Assembly: GCA_963555775.3 (NCBI GenBank)
Contig: CAUVWY020000009.1
Span: forward strand, 1,054,001 to 1,118,000
DNA: 64,000 bases
From: JAJEDW01 sp963555775
Lineage (GTDB): Bacteria; Acidobacteriota; Terriglobia; 20CM-2-55-15
Reading direction: 5' to 3'
Made by a program: the position numbers and the translations under genes. This document shows, one piece after another, positions 1-8,422 of the stretch (positions are counted from its first letter, which is position 1; each line of letters starts with the position of its first letter). The notes under the pieces were generated by a model, which saw only the letters and a list, made by a program, of their open reading frames with translations, was not told the origin of the DNA and did no database searches.

Positions 1-1679
1 AGCTTTTCAAGGACCAGCGGCATGCGCACTCCGGGTTTGTTCCGATGCGCGGACTCCTGGCGGACTCTCCAGGCCAGGTCGATGCCTCCCATGTCGTCCA
101 CGGCAAAGATCCCCATCGCCATCCCGAAGTCTTTGAGTGCCGTGTCCACCTCCAGGGGCGTGGCCCCCTCTTCTACCAGAAACTGGGCTTCGCGCATGTA
201 CGGCAACATCATTCGGTTGCCAACGAAACCATGGCAGTTTCCAACCACGACGCCGACCTTTCGGAGGCGCTTGACAAGGGCGGACGCGGTTGCGACGACG
301 GGCTTGCCGGTTGCCGCGCCGCGGACGATTTCGACCAGGCGCATTACGTGGGCGGGACTGAAGAAGTGAAGGCCGATCACGCTCGCGGGCCGCTTCGTCG
401 CCGACGCGATCTCGTCGATGTCCAGTGTGGATGTATTTGTGGCCAGGACGCAATCTGGTTTCGCCACGCCGTCGAGTTCGGCAAAGACCTGCTTCTTGAG
501 TTCCATGTTCTCGAAGACCGCTTCGACGATCAGGTCGGCGCCTTCCACCCCGCCGTAACCGGTTCCGGGCTCGATCATCCCGAGTCGCTCGTTCATGGCG
601 TCCGCGCTCATCCGTCCGCGGTCGACACGACGTTGGAAGTTCTTGCGGATGGTTGCCATCCCCCGCTCGAGGGCCTCGGGGGAGTTGTCGCGAAGCCGTA
701 CCGGGATTCCGGCGTTGACCAGCGCCATCGAAATACCGCCGCCCATGGTTCCGGATCCGATGACCGCGGCCATCTGGATATCGATTGCCGGGGTGACTTT
801 CTCCAAGTCGGGAATTTTGGAGACCGCGCGTTCGGCGAAGAACCCGTGAATCATCGCCCGGGCCTGGTCCGAGGCAAAGCACTCTGCGACGAGTTGCTTT
901 TCACGCTTCCGGCCTTCGTCGAAAGGCAGCGTCGTGGCTGCTTCCAGGGCGGCCAGGGCAAGCAGGGGAGCGGTCTGGTTCTTTCGCATCTTTCGGGCCA
1001 TTGCATGTCCGGCGGCGAAAGCGTCCCTGTTGGATTTGGGTGTGCCCAGCTTGTCGGTTCGTTCGGAGGTCTTGGGAAGTACGCCCTTGCCGGCCATCTC
1101 AAGGGCGAACCCGATCGCCTCTTCAAGCAGGTCCCGGTTGGCGACGCGATCGATAAGTCCGAGTTCGAGCGCCTGCGGCGCATCGATCGGTTGGCCGCCC
1201 ACCAACATTTCGATTGCCGCCCCAACGCCGACGAGCCGTGGAAGGCGCTGACTGCCTTCGGCTCCGGGGATGATGCCCAGGTTCACTTCGGGTTGTCCCA
1301 TGCGGGCGGTGGAGACGGCGATGCGAAAGTGACCGGCCATCGCCAGTTCGAGTCCGCCCCCAAGGGCCGTTCCGTGCATCGCCATGACGACAGGCTTTTG
1401 ACAGTTTTCGATTGCTGCCAGAAGGTCGTGGATATCGGGTCCGCCGGCCGGTCCCTTACCCGCCGCGACAGCTTCCAGTTCCCCGATGTCCGCTCCCGCG
1501 ACGAAGGTTCTGCCGGCGCAGACGACGACGATGGCGCGGACCCCCGTGTCGGCGCCGGCTTCATCGACCGCCCTCCGCAGGCCGTCCGAGACCGCCTGGC
1601 CGAGTGCGTTGACTGGGGGGTTGTCTATGGTGACGACGGCAATGTCGTCCCTACGGGTCAGGCGTACAGGATCGTTCAT
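1..1679 (-). CDS. Enoyl-CoA hydratase / 3-hydroxyacyl-CoA dehydrogenase, FadB/FadJ-type (C-terminus beyond window)
   Basis: Fatty-acid beta-oxidation: hydrates trans-2-enoyl-CoA, then oxidises 3-hydroxyacyl-CoA with NAD+. The frame is open from an ATG at 1677-1679 to the window edge (about 559 residues). Residues 1-190 are a crotonase fold with HGTALGGGLE near residue 101 (oxyanion hole) and PEVNLG near 130 carrying a catalytic Glu. A Rossmann NAD site GSGTMGGG lies near residue 306, and HFFSP, typical of 3HCDH domains, near 440. Only 6 bp separate it from the amidohydrolase upstream, so it is probably the distal gene of the operon starting near 5660. FadB and FadJ cannot be told apart here. 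Very high third-position GC opens a long spurious frame on the opposite strand. Confidence 0.93.
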   Translation of the reverse strand, partial: MNDPVRLTRRDDIAVVTIDNPPVNALGQAVSDGLRRAVDEAGADTGVRAIVVVCAGRTFVAGADIGELEAVAAGKGPAGGPDIHDLLAAIENCQKPVVMAMHGTALGGGLELAMAGHFRIAVSTARMGQPEVNLGIIPGAEGSQRLPRLVGVGAAIEMLVGGQPIDAPQALELGLIDRVANRDLLEEAIGFALEMAGKGVLPKTSERTDKLGTPKSNRDAFAAGHAMARKMRKNQTAPLLALAALEAATTLPFDEGRKREKQLVAECFASDQARAMIHGFFAERAVSKIPDLEKVTPAIDIQMAAVIGSGTMGGGISMALVNAGIPVRLRDNSPEALERGMATIRKNFQRRVDRGRMSADAMNERLGMIEPGTGYGGVEGADLIVEAVFENMELKKQVFAELDGVAKPDCVLATNTSTLDIDEIASATKRPASVIGLHFFSPAHVMRLVEIVRGAATGKPVVATASALVKRLRKVGVVVGNCHGFVGNRMMLPYMREAQFLVEEGATPLEVDTALKDFGMAMGIFAVDDMGGIDLAWRVRQESAHRNKPGVRMPLVLEK

Positions 1680-1685
1680 GAAAAT

Positions 1686-2576
1686 CTACAGGTTGGTGCG
1701 TTCCGCTCGGTTGAGATTCAGCAGTTTCGCGGCGTTTTGTTTGAGAATCAAGGGGCGCACTTCGTCACGTATCGCGATCTTGCTGAAATCGTCGATCCAG
1801 CGGTCGGGAGTAATCAACGGGTAGTCCGATCCGAAGAGCATTTTATTCTTGAGCAGCGTGTTGGCGTACTGGATCAAAACCGGCGAAAAGTACTTTGGGG
1901 ACCAGCCGGAAAGGTCGATATAGACCTGGGGCTTGTGCAGGCAGATCGAAATGGCCTCGTCCTGCCAGGGGAAGGACGGGTGGGCCAGGATGATCGGCAT
2001 GTCGGGAAAATCGACGGCCACATCGTCGATGTCCATCGGGTTTCCGTACTTGAGCCGAACCCCGCCTCCGCCGGGCATCCCGGTGCCGATTCCGCTGTGT
2101 CCGGTATGAAACACCACCGGCAACCGCGCTTCGTTGACGGCCTCGTAAAACGGGTATGCCTTTGGATTGTTGGCATGGAATTGCTGCAGCGGAGGATGGA
2201 GCTTGAACCCGCGGGCGCCCGCACCGATCAACCGCCGGGCTTCGGCGACCGCTTCCGGCCCGCGCATCGGGTTGACGCTGGCGAACGGGATCAGCAGGTC
2301 CGGGTTGGCGGCGGCCAGGGACAGCACGTCGTCGTTCGGTACCTGTGGCCGGCCTGTCAGCGTTTCGTCCACCGAGAAGATCACGCAGGCGATCTTGCGC
2401 TCCCGGTAGTAGTGGACCAATTCCTCGGGGTTTGGGAATTTTCCAGCGCCGAAGTACTTCCGCACCGCATTGTCCGCCTCGTTGTCCGCAAGTGGCGATT
2501 CGACATGGACGTGCGTGTCGATGGCGACCAGTCGATCGACGTCGGGTCCCCGAAGTGTTTCCATGGCGGCGTCCAT
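1686..2576 (-). CDS. Amidohydrolase family 2 (ACMSD/resorcylate-decarboxylase-like) metal-dependent hydrolase
   Basis: 296-residue TIM-barrel hydrolase or decarboxylase of COG2159 type. The metal ligands can be read in order: HVH at about residue 22, a His in FHTGHSG near 157, a His in ILAHPSFPW near 195 and the Asp of FGSDYPL near 250. Members of this family cleave or decarboxylate aromatic and cyclic acids; the substrate here is unknown. No signal peptide, so cytoplasmic. It lies 9 bp after the MFS transporter and 6 bp before the FadB/FadJ gene, which suggests a catabolic route feeding acyl-CoA oxidation (inference from position). Confidence 0.88.
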   Translation of the reverse strand: MDAAMETLRGPDVDRLVAIDTHVHVESPLADNEADNAVRKYFGAGKFPNPEELVHYYRERKIACVIFSVDETLTGRPQVPNDDVLSLAAANPDLLIPFASVNPMRGPEAVAEARRLIGAGARGFKLHPPLQQFHANNPKAYPFYEAVNEARLPVVFHTGHSGIGTGMPGGGGVRLKYGNPMDIDDVAVDFPDMPIILAHPSFPWQDEAISICLHKPQVYIDLSGWSPKYFSPVLIQYANTLLKNKMLFGSDYPLITPDRWIDDFSKIAIRDEVRPLILKQNAAKLLNLNRAERTNL

Positions 2577-2585
2577 TCTACAGGG

Positions 2586-3953
2586 TTAATCCAGCTTCAT
2601 CAGGTTGTAGTGGGTACGGTATGGCCGGGCCGTCAGCCCGAACGATACGATCATCAGCACGGCGCCGATGCCGATCGTGATGGCGGCGGCCGTGCCAATC
2701 GCGGCCGAGTCGAAGAAGGTGTCGTTCAGCAGACCTGGAAGAATGGCCCCCAGCGGGTAGCCGCCCAGGTTCAGGAAAAACAGGAAAATCGCCGAAACCT
2801 GAGCGCGCGCCTGATTTGGAAAGATCCGTTGCAGGGCGGCTATGGTGATTCCCATCGGCAGGGCGGTGAGGAAAACACTGGGCGCCAGGAACAGGATCAC
2901 CAGTTGCGGGTTGGGCATGGCCAGTGCCGGAGTGAAGAATATCAAGGTCCCGATTCCTGATATGACTCCCACCTTGAAAGGGGCTTCGGGCACCCCCTTC
3001 TTGAGCCACCGGTCGCTCCAAAGTCCGCCCACGTACATCCCGGCACAACCGAAGGTCAGTAGAAGCAGTGCGAGCGGGCGTCCCGTTTGTCCCGGTGTCC
3101 AGTCGAAGGAACGTTGGAAGATCGCCGTAGCCCATGTGAGCAGTGTGTAGACCTGGCTGGATTGAAAGATCATGCCGATCGAGATACCCAGCAGCGACTG
3201 CCAGCGAAGGCCGATTTCGTGGGCCACTGCTCCGAGGCTCAGCTTGCTCGATGCGCCGCCGGCAACCTGCTGCATGTTCCGCCGTGCGGGCTCGCGTACC
3301 GTCAGCATGAGCAGTGCAAAGGCCAATCCCGGCAGGCCGACGATCAGGAACGTTACCCGCCACGGAGGCATCGCACCCAGCAGCGGTACCAGAACCTGTT
3401 CGCTCTGAGACACCAGGTCCACGATCGTGCCGCCAACCAGGAAAGCCGCGCTGATCCCCAGGAAAATTCCCATGTTGTAGACCGACATCGGTACCCCGAG
3501 TTTTCGGTTCGGGAAGTAGTCGGTGATTATGGAGTAGGCCGATGGGGACAGGCTGGCTTCCCCGACACCCACGCCGACGCGCGCCAGCGAGAGCGTCAGG
3601 TAGCGTCCGGCGAGGCTCGACATGCCGGTGAAGAAGCTCCAACCGAGGATGCCGGCGATGATCAGGTTCCGGCGGCTGTAGGTGTCGGCCAGGCGTCCCA
3701 GTGGAACCCCCATCAACACGTAGAACAGCGTGAACGCGAACCCGGTCAGGATTCCGAAATCCGTGTCGGATATGCCCAGGTCCGCCTGAATGGGTCCGAT
3801 CAGCATGCCCAGAATCGTTCTGTCGATGAACGACAGCATGTAGACGGATGTGAGTACGATGACGACGAACCAGGGATAACCGAGACCCGTGTCCCGCTCC
3901 GGCGGCGCGCCGGCCGTGCTGTCTGCCTGTCTTTCGGGCGTCGCGGCCGACAC
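2586..3953 (-). CDS. MFS transporter (Spinster-like/ACS-type)
   Basis: 455-residue inner-membrane major facilitator with about 12 hydrophobic helices. The loop between helices 2 and 3 reads GVPLGRLADTYSRR, the MFS signature, and the N-terminus (residues 1-25) is hydrophilic. It starts 1 bp after the esterase stop codon, so it is translated from the same transcript. It probably imports or exports the organic acid or sugar derivative handled by the neighbouring esterase and amidohydrolase; the substrate cannot be read from sequence. Confidence 0.9.
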   Translation of the reverse strand: MSAATPERQADSTAGAPPERDTGLGYPWFVVIVLTSVYMLSFIDRTILGMLIGPIQADLGISDTDFGILTGFAFTLFYVLMGVPLGRLADTYSRRNLIIAGILGWSFFTGMSSLAGRYLTLSLARVGVGVGEASLSPSAYSIITDYFPNRKLGVPMSVYNMGIFLGISAAFLVGGTIVDLVSQSEQVLVPLLGAMPPWRVTFLIVGLPGLAFALLMLTVREPARRNMQQVAGGASSKLSLGAVAHEIGLRWQSLLGISIGMIFQSSQVYTLLTWATAIFQRSFDWTPGQTGRPLALLLLTFGCAGMYVGGLWSDRWLKKGVPEAPFKVGVISGIGTLIFFTPALAMPNPQLVILFLAPSVFLTALPMGITIAALQRIFPNQARAQVSAIFLFFLNLGGYPLGAILPGLLNDTFFDSAAIGTAAAITIGIGAVLMIVSFGLTARPYRTHYNLMKLD

Positions 3954-3954
3954 G

Positions 3955-5007
3955 TCAGTTGCCCGGTTCCAGATGTTCGCTGAAGAACGGCATCACATGC
4001 GTGCCGAGACGTTCCGCGATCCGGTTGACATGATTGCCGTCGTAAATTTCGAAGTCATGGTCGATCCCGTATGCGTCGAGTCGTTCGCTCATGGTTGCCG
4101 AGGTCACCGTGATGTTTCCGTCCATGTCTCCGGCGTCAATCGCAATCGCGGAAAGCTTCCGGAGATTGCCGACGTACTGGTCGACCATGGCCAGTGGGTC
4201 GGCGGCGGCCCATCGTGCGACGACATCGGGCTGGAGTTCTCCGTTATTGACAGGCAGGTCGAGAAAGAAAGGTGGGTTGCCGGGATTGGGCGACCACGCC
4301 GCGGCCGAATCCAGCGTGGCGCTGGTTCCGAAGTCGAGGCCGGCCACGTCGTCGAGCGATGAAATCGCGGCGATCCGCTCGAATGCGGGATTGCCGGGGT
4401 TGGGCGTTCCACCCATACAGCAGGGGCTCAATACGTAGATGGCCGAAAAGACGTCGGGCCGTTTCATCCCGATACGCATCGCGCCGTAACCGCCCATCGA
4501 ATGCCCGGACAGTCCCCGGCTTTCGCGAACGGGAAGCGTGCGGTAATTGTTGTCGATGTATTCGACCAGATCCTCTGAGACGTAAGACTCCCAGTCTCCG
4601 GTCGTGACCGAACTGGAATACATGCTGCCCTTGTACGCCGTGTAGGCGTTGGGCGTGACCAGGATCATGTCTTCGGCGCCGCCGCTGGCCATCGTCGCGT
4701 CGGCAACGGCTGGCACGTCGATAAAATGCGGGATCATGCCGTACCAGCGGTCGTCCGAATCCGTATACCCGTGAAGGAGATAGACCACCGGGTAACGCCG
4801 ATCCGAATCGGTCGCATAGCTGGCCGGTAGATAGACCGAAACCATGCGCGTCGGCGAATCGCCTTCCAGATTGCCGTCAAGCGAGGGGCCATAGACCTCG
4901 ATCCGTTCGTGGACGCCTTCGGGGACCGCATTGGGGGACTGAGCCGCCGACTGCCCTGCGAGCGCGAGAGTGACGAACGTGACCATCCCGGCCGTTTGAT
5001 TTTTCAT
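3955..5007 (-). CDS. Secreted esterase, alpha/beta-hydrolase (esterase D/feruloyl-esterase-like)
   Basis: 350-residue putative serine esterase. An N-terminal signal peptide (residues 1-22, ending SAAQ) predicts export. The nucleophile elbow GHSMGGYGA lies near residue 170, preceded by VVYLLHGYTDSDDRW, typical of esterase D/S-formylglutathione hydrolase relatives that cut acyl or feruloyl esters. A histidine in YDGNHVNR near residue 325 could complete the triad. The start codon overlaps the stop of the upstream DUF1080 gene by 4 bp (ATGA), indicating translational coupling. Likely releases an ester-bound compound outside the cytoplasm for uptake by the adjacent MFS protein (inference). Confidence 0.88.
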   Translation of the reverse strand: MKNQTAGMVTFVTLALAGQSAAQSPNAVPEGVHERIEVYGPSLDGNLEGDSPTRMVSVYLPASYATDSDRRYPVVYLLHGYTDSDDRWYGMIPHFIDVPAVADATMASGGAEDMILVTPNAYTAYKGSMYSSSVTTGDWESYVSEDLVEYIDNNYRTLPVRESRGLSGHSMGGYGAMRIGMKRPDVFSAIYVLSPCCMGGTPNPGNPAFERIAAISSLDDVAGLDFGTSATLDSAAAWSPNPGNPPFFLDLPVNNGELQPDVVARWAAADPLAMVDQYVGNLRKLSAIAIDAGDMDGNITVTSATMSERLDAYGIDHDFEIYDGNHVNRIAERLGTHVMPFFSEHLEPGN

Positions 5008-5660
5008 GGTTGCGACTGACCTCCGATTGACCTTTCCTGGATTTCGATAGTGCGATATTCCATCGTGCCCAGTTCCGACTGGATTCCGATGTATCCCGCC
5101 GGGTTGACAATGTTATCGGCACGGGCGATCTCGATGCCGTTCAGGCGGACTCTCAGGACGTCTCCGATCATCTCGATTTCAATCGTGTGCCACGCGCCCG
5201 TCCCGCCGTACCCCCGGTCGAGGGCGGCCAGGTCCAGTTCGTGTCCGCCCTGAGGTGTTCCGTGACGGAACAGTCCGCCAACCGGATCGAAACGGCTCTC
5301 GCCTGCGGGATCCCGAACCTGCACCTGATAACTGTTGTTGGGCCATCCGCGGATGAACTCGCCGTCGGCGACGGCCCGGACGTAGATCCCGCTGTCGGCG
5401 TCGGGCGTCAGCCAGCGGAACTCGCTGCGGAGAACAAAATCGGAATACTGGCCATGGGATCGGAGCCAGCCGTTGCCTCCCTCGACATGAAGCATGCCGT
5501 CGACAATCGTGAAGTCATGGTCTCCGCTGTTTTCAACCGTCCAGCCGTTGAACGTACCGTCAAATAGGGGTACGAAATTTGCGGTTTGCGCGCAGGCCGA
5601 TGTTTCGGCGGCAACCGAGCCTCCGAAGGCGAGCAGCAACGTTAGAATGGTTTGCTTCAT
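5004..5660 (-). CDS. DUF1080 (3-keto-disaccharide hydrolase-like) secreted protein
   Basis: 218-residue exported protein with a signal peptide (ATG at 5658-5660, cleavage probably after ACAQ). The body is a concanavalin-like beta-sandwich of PF06439/DUF1080 with FVPLFDGTFNGWTVEN at the start of the domain, DSGIYVRA in the middle and YIGIQSELGTMEYR at the end. Relatives hydrolyse keto-sugars or bind glycans. It heads the five-gene minus-strand operon and overlaps the esterase by 4 bp. A longer in-frame extension exists upstream, but the signal peptide supports this start. Confidence 0.88.
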   Translation of the reverse strand: MKQTILTLLLAFGGSVAAETSACAQTANFVPLFDGTFNGWTVENSGDHDFTIVDGMLHVEGGNGWLRSHGQYSDFVLRSEFRWLTPDADSGIYVRAVADGEFIRGWPNNSYQVQVRDPAGESRFDPVGGLFRHGTPQGGHELDLAALDRGYGGTGAWHTIEIEMIGDVLRVRLNGIEIARADNIVNPAGYIGIQSELGTMEYRTIEIQERSIGGQSQP

Positions 5661-5763
5661 CCCTGACCGCAGTATCCTGCCGGATTTAATGTGCAAAAGC
5701 CAGTGTCGGGTACGGTGAAAACGGATCGGCGCGCCCGCCGGGCGGCGGATTCGGGAGCGCGTG

Positions 5764-5787
5764 GCGGAACCCTTCAGGGTCGCGGCG
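5764..5787. repeat. Short copy of repeat family B (ACCCTTCAGGGT core)
   Basis: Contains GCGGAACCCTTCAGGGTCGCG, matching the 15969 copy (GTAGAACCCTGCAGGGTCGCG). It lies in the gap between the DUF1080 operon and the DUF4159 gene. Family B copies are listed at 15969-16243 and 24431-24463. Confidence 0.45.
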
Positions 5788-5818
5788 GCAACCGTATTGC
5801 GCCGTCTGCCGAGGGCTG

Positions 5819-6580
5819 CTAATGGGTCATCGCGTATAGCGCGAAGTTGAGGCCGAGCCGGACCGCTTCCGAGGAGGGGTCGAGAGCATAACGGGGATTG
5901 TCCAGAAACTCCCAGTAATCGCCCACGTCGTTGTGATAGCAGACAATCATCGACGTGCCGTCCCTTCCGTTGGGGAAACCGAGGAAGATCGACGGTTGGC
6001 CGGACATCGGGTGCACCGTATTCAATCCGTTGATGTCGTAGAAGGAGTGAAAGATCGTGTGGCTTATCGGTAGCTCGAACATCTCCCGATCGGGAAACGC
6101 GCGCCGGAGGTTGTCCCGAAGATTGGCGAATTCCCACGGGCCCTGGCCCTGTCCGCCGAAATCGTCGAGCATGATGAAACCGCCCCGTTCGATATACTGC
6201 CGCAGGTTGTCGACCTCTTCGTCGCTCAGGTCGACGTCGCCGGGATGGGACATATAGCTGAAGGGGTATTTGAAAATCTCGGGGCTGCTGAGGTCAACGA
6301 TGCGATACGACAGGTATTCGGTGTCGATGAGCGTCAACTCGCCCATGAGTTGCAGGATATGCTCTTCGGCGTTCGGGTAGTCGTGGGACCAGCCGTCGCT
6401 GAAGTACCTTCCTTCTCCGAATCGCCAACGTGCAAAGACGAACTCGGTGGATGGAGGTTCGTTCTGGTAAACCACGCCGCGCCGTCCGAATCGGCCTCCG
6501 AACTGCGCGAACGCCACTGCGCCCATTGCGAACGTCACCAGTATTACGACTGCAGCCAGAGTTCTGCGGGTGAACGCCAT
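5819..6580 (-). CDS. DUF4159 domain-containing exported protein
   Basis: 253 residues from the ATG at 6578-6580, with signal peptide residues 1-25 (hydrophobic stretch, then AFAQ). The DUF4159 domain fills the rest; WRFGEGRYFSDGWSHDYPNAE near the start and GGFIMLDDFGG near residue 155 are typical, the latter a glutamine-amidotransferase-like beta-strand/turn. Function unknown; relatives occur with MoxR/DUF58 clusters, absent here. The annotated frame could begin 12 codons earlier, but this ATG gives a clean signal peptide. It stands alone, 158 bp upstream of the DUF1080 operon. Confidence 0.8.
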   Translation of the reverse strand: MAFTRRTLAAVVILVTFAMGAVAFAQFGGRFGRRGVVYQNEPPSTEFVFARWRFGEGRYFSDGWSHDYPNAEEHILQLMGELTLIDTEYLSYRIVDLSSPEIFKYPFSYMSHPGDVDLSDEEVDNLRQYIERGGFIMLDDFGGQGQGPWEFANLRDNLRRAFPDREMFELPISHTIFHSFYDINGLNTVHPMSGQPSIFLGFPNGRDGTSMIVCYHNDVGDYWEFLDNPRYALDPSSEAVRLGLNFALYAMTH

Positions 6581-6641
6581 GGTGGTATTCTCATTCGAAA
6601 GCGGCACGCCGTTCAAGCTAAACAGGTCGCGAGGTTGTCCT

Positions 6642-6822
6642 TAGCCCGGCTTTCTACCGGGTTTTCGTCGCGAAGCGTCGGAGACGCCGTCAGGGCAAGG
6701 CGCGCGCAGGGAGGGCACCGGAGGCGTACTTGAAAGTACGTCGAGGAGCCCGACCAAGCGGAACGCGGCACTGGCGGATGGATCCGGCGCTGCAGCAGAC
6801 AACTCGTGAGAAAGGCGGGTTA
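6642..6822 (-). repeat. Dispersed repeat family A, copy 1
   Basis: About 181 bp, same sequence as copies at 9992, 34579 and 47540 but in opposite orientation. The ends are an imperfect inverted repeat (CCCGCCTTTCTCACGAGTT against CCCGGCTTTCTACCGGGTT), MITE- or REP-like. No coding potential of its own. Its right end (AACTCGTGAGAAAGGCGGG) stops 3 bp before the GTG of the Rieske gene and supplies AAAGG in the ribosome-binding position. Confidence 0.8.
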
Positions 6823-6823
6823 G

Positions 6824-7249
6824 GTGGATTCAAAAAGTACTGACAGAAAATCCGGGAAGCGGAATCCCCTGTCGCCTTCCCGGCGCAAGTTCGTTCTCGG
6901 GGCGGGGGCCGTCGTTGCGGGGGGGTATCTGGTGGCCACCCGTAGACAGTGGTCGGAGGTCGGGCCGCCCGAAAGCGTTCCCCAAACGGGTGTGCTTCAC
7001 TTCAGCGACCGTGGCCGCGGTGTCTTTCTGATGCGCGATGCGGAGGGCGAAGTGTACGCGCTGTCGCAGCGATGCTCGCACCAGGGCTGCGATGTCGAAT
7101 GGAAGCCGGCCGCCACTCGCTTCGAATGCCCCTGTCATTCAGGCGTGTACAGTGCCGCAGGGGATCGAATGTCCGGCGAACCCATCCGCGGTCTCGTTCG
7201 TCTGACCACCCGCATTAACGAGGATGGAATGCTCGAGGTGCTCGTTTAA
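6824..7249 (+). CDS. Rieske [2Fe-2S] protein with Tat signal
   Basis: 141-residue exported iron-sulfur protein. Residues 19-40 form a twin-arginine signal (SRRKFVLGAGAVVAGG). The cluster ligands are complete: CSHQGC near residue 87 and CPCHSG near 104, two Cys-His pairs. It resembles the Rieske subunit of cytochrome bc or small soluble electron carriers, but no cytochrome b gene is next to it. The GTG start at 6824 is the only reasonable start; the AAAGG ahead of it belongs to repeat A. The nearby downstream gene is convergent, so this gene is monocistronic. Confidence 0.88.
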   Translation: MDSKSTDRKSGKRNPLSPSRRKFVLGAGAVVAGGYLVATRRQWSEVGPPESVPQTGVLHFSDRGRGVFLMRDAEGEVYALSQRCSHQGCDVEWKPAATRFECPCHSGVYSAAGDRMSGEPIRGLVRLTTRINEDGMLEVLV

Positions 7250-7266
7250 CAGCCCTTGGCCGGGCA

Positions 7267-8418
7267 CTAGTCGTTCGGAAGTTCCCGTCTCAACTGAACG
7301 AACCGTCCATCGGAGGAACCTGCCACGACGAGTTCGCCGTTATCGACCGCGGCGCTGGTGGCCCATCCGGGAAGGTCGTCGATCGCAACCTGCCATTCCT
7401 CGCCGTCGCGCCTGAGTATGTACGCGGGTACCGCGGGCAGAAGCAGAAGTTCCGAATCGCTGCCTGCAACGCGACGGGGCGGATAATCGAGGAACCACTC
7501 GTCCGAGTCCTGAAGCACCACCTTGGGATCGTTGCCGGCACCCTGGGACTCGAGAAGCCGCCGTATCCCCGTCGATGCGTCAAGCCAGAGGACGCTGTCG
7601 CCAGTTCCGATGGGGCCCGCGACCGGACAAGCGTCGATCTGCCAGACCGGAGCGGTCACTGCCGCGGGTGGTTCGAAATCGCCGGCAATCGTGCCTCTCA
7701 CCTGGAAGGGGTCGCGGTATCCGTCATCGGTCGTGTTCCTGAAGGTAATCAGGATGTTTTCGCCGTCGATCCGCAGATCCGGAAGACAACATCCACAGAC
7801 GCTGCTGGATTGTTCCGCGGTCAGGTTCCGTTCCACAACGTTGTTGTCGCTGACACTGGCATAGTACAAGTCCGCGGGTTCTTCGACGCGGCCTTCAGCG
7901 AACCTGGGGTCGAGCCACACGGCGTGCAGCACGCCGTTTTCGTCAAACGCGATGGAAGGGAATTCCTGCATCGCATCGCCCGGGTCCTGATTCAGGCGTA
8001 TCGGCGGAGCGAAGCTCGATCCATCGTTTTCGGATATCGCGAGTTGGATGTTGTAGTCGATGTCGGTCCAGGCGACGGCAACGGTATTGTTCGGACCGGC
8101 CGCCAGCGCGGGGCGCATCTCGTCAATCGTGATTCTGCTGACCGACCCCGGGACGTCATTGAGCCTGACGGGGGGGCTCTCGCCATTGGATTTGGCCAGG
8201 AAGACGTCGATCCCGTCGTCGCCGCGCGCCGTCCAGACCAACAGCAGTTGGCGATCTTCGGTCAACAACAACTGGGGTTGTTCGGCCCTGGAACCTGTTG
8301 TGGGCGCCTCGATTGCCGTGGTGGACGCTGGGGCGGTTTCGTCCGGAGCTTCGGAAACCCCGCATGCGGCAACCAACCCCAAAAGCGTGAGTGCGAAAAC
8401 GATTCGAGTCTGTGCCAT
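7267..8418 (-). CDS. Exported lipoprotein with sialidase-like (BNR/beta-propeller) fold
   Basis: 383 residues. The N-terminus is a lipoprotein signal (lipobox LVAAC, Cys near residue 19). After a Thr/Ala-rich linker, strands with spacing such as LLLVWTARGDDGIDVFLAKS and VAVAWTDIDYNIQLAISENDGSSF resemble the repeated blades of exo-alpha-sialidase/BNR proteins; a CGCCLPDL motif sits near residue 210. Enzymatic residues cannot be assigned, so it may only bind. It lies 4 bp downstream of mgtE on the same strand and is probably co-transcribed with it. Confidence 0.65.
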   Translation of the reverse strand: MAQTRIVFALTLLGLVAACGVSEAPDETAPASTTAIEAPTTGSRAEQPQLLLTEDRQLLLVWTARGDDGIDVFLAKSNGESPPVRLNDVPGSVSRITIDEMRPALAAGPNNTVAVAWTDIDYNIQLAISENDGSSFAPPIRLNQDPGDAMQEFPSIAFDENGVLHAVWLDPRFAEGRVEEPADLYYASVSDNNVVERNLTAEQSSSVCGCCLPDLRIDGENILITFRNTTDDGYRDPFQVRGTIAGDFEPPAAVTAPVWQIDACPVAGPIGTGDSVLWLDASTGIRRLLESQGAGNDPKVVLQDSDEWFLDYPPRRVAGSDSELLLLPAVPAYILRRDGEEWQVAIDDLPGWATSAAVDNGELVVAGSSDGRFVQLRRELPND

Positions 8419-8422
8419 CTTG

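Noticed and set aside
45..2960. A 971-codon plus-strand frame across the FadB/FadJ and amidohydrolase genes
   Set aside because: It is antisense to two clear enzymes. High third-position GC on the minus strand removes stops from this frame; it has no family motifs.
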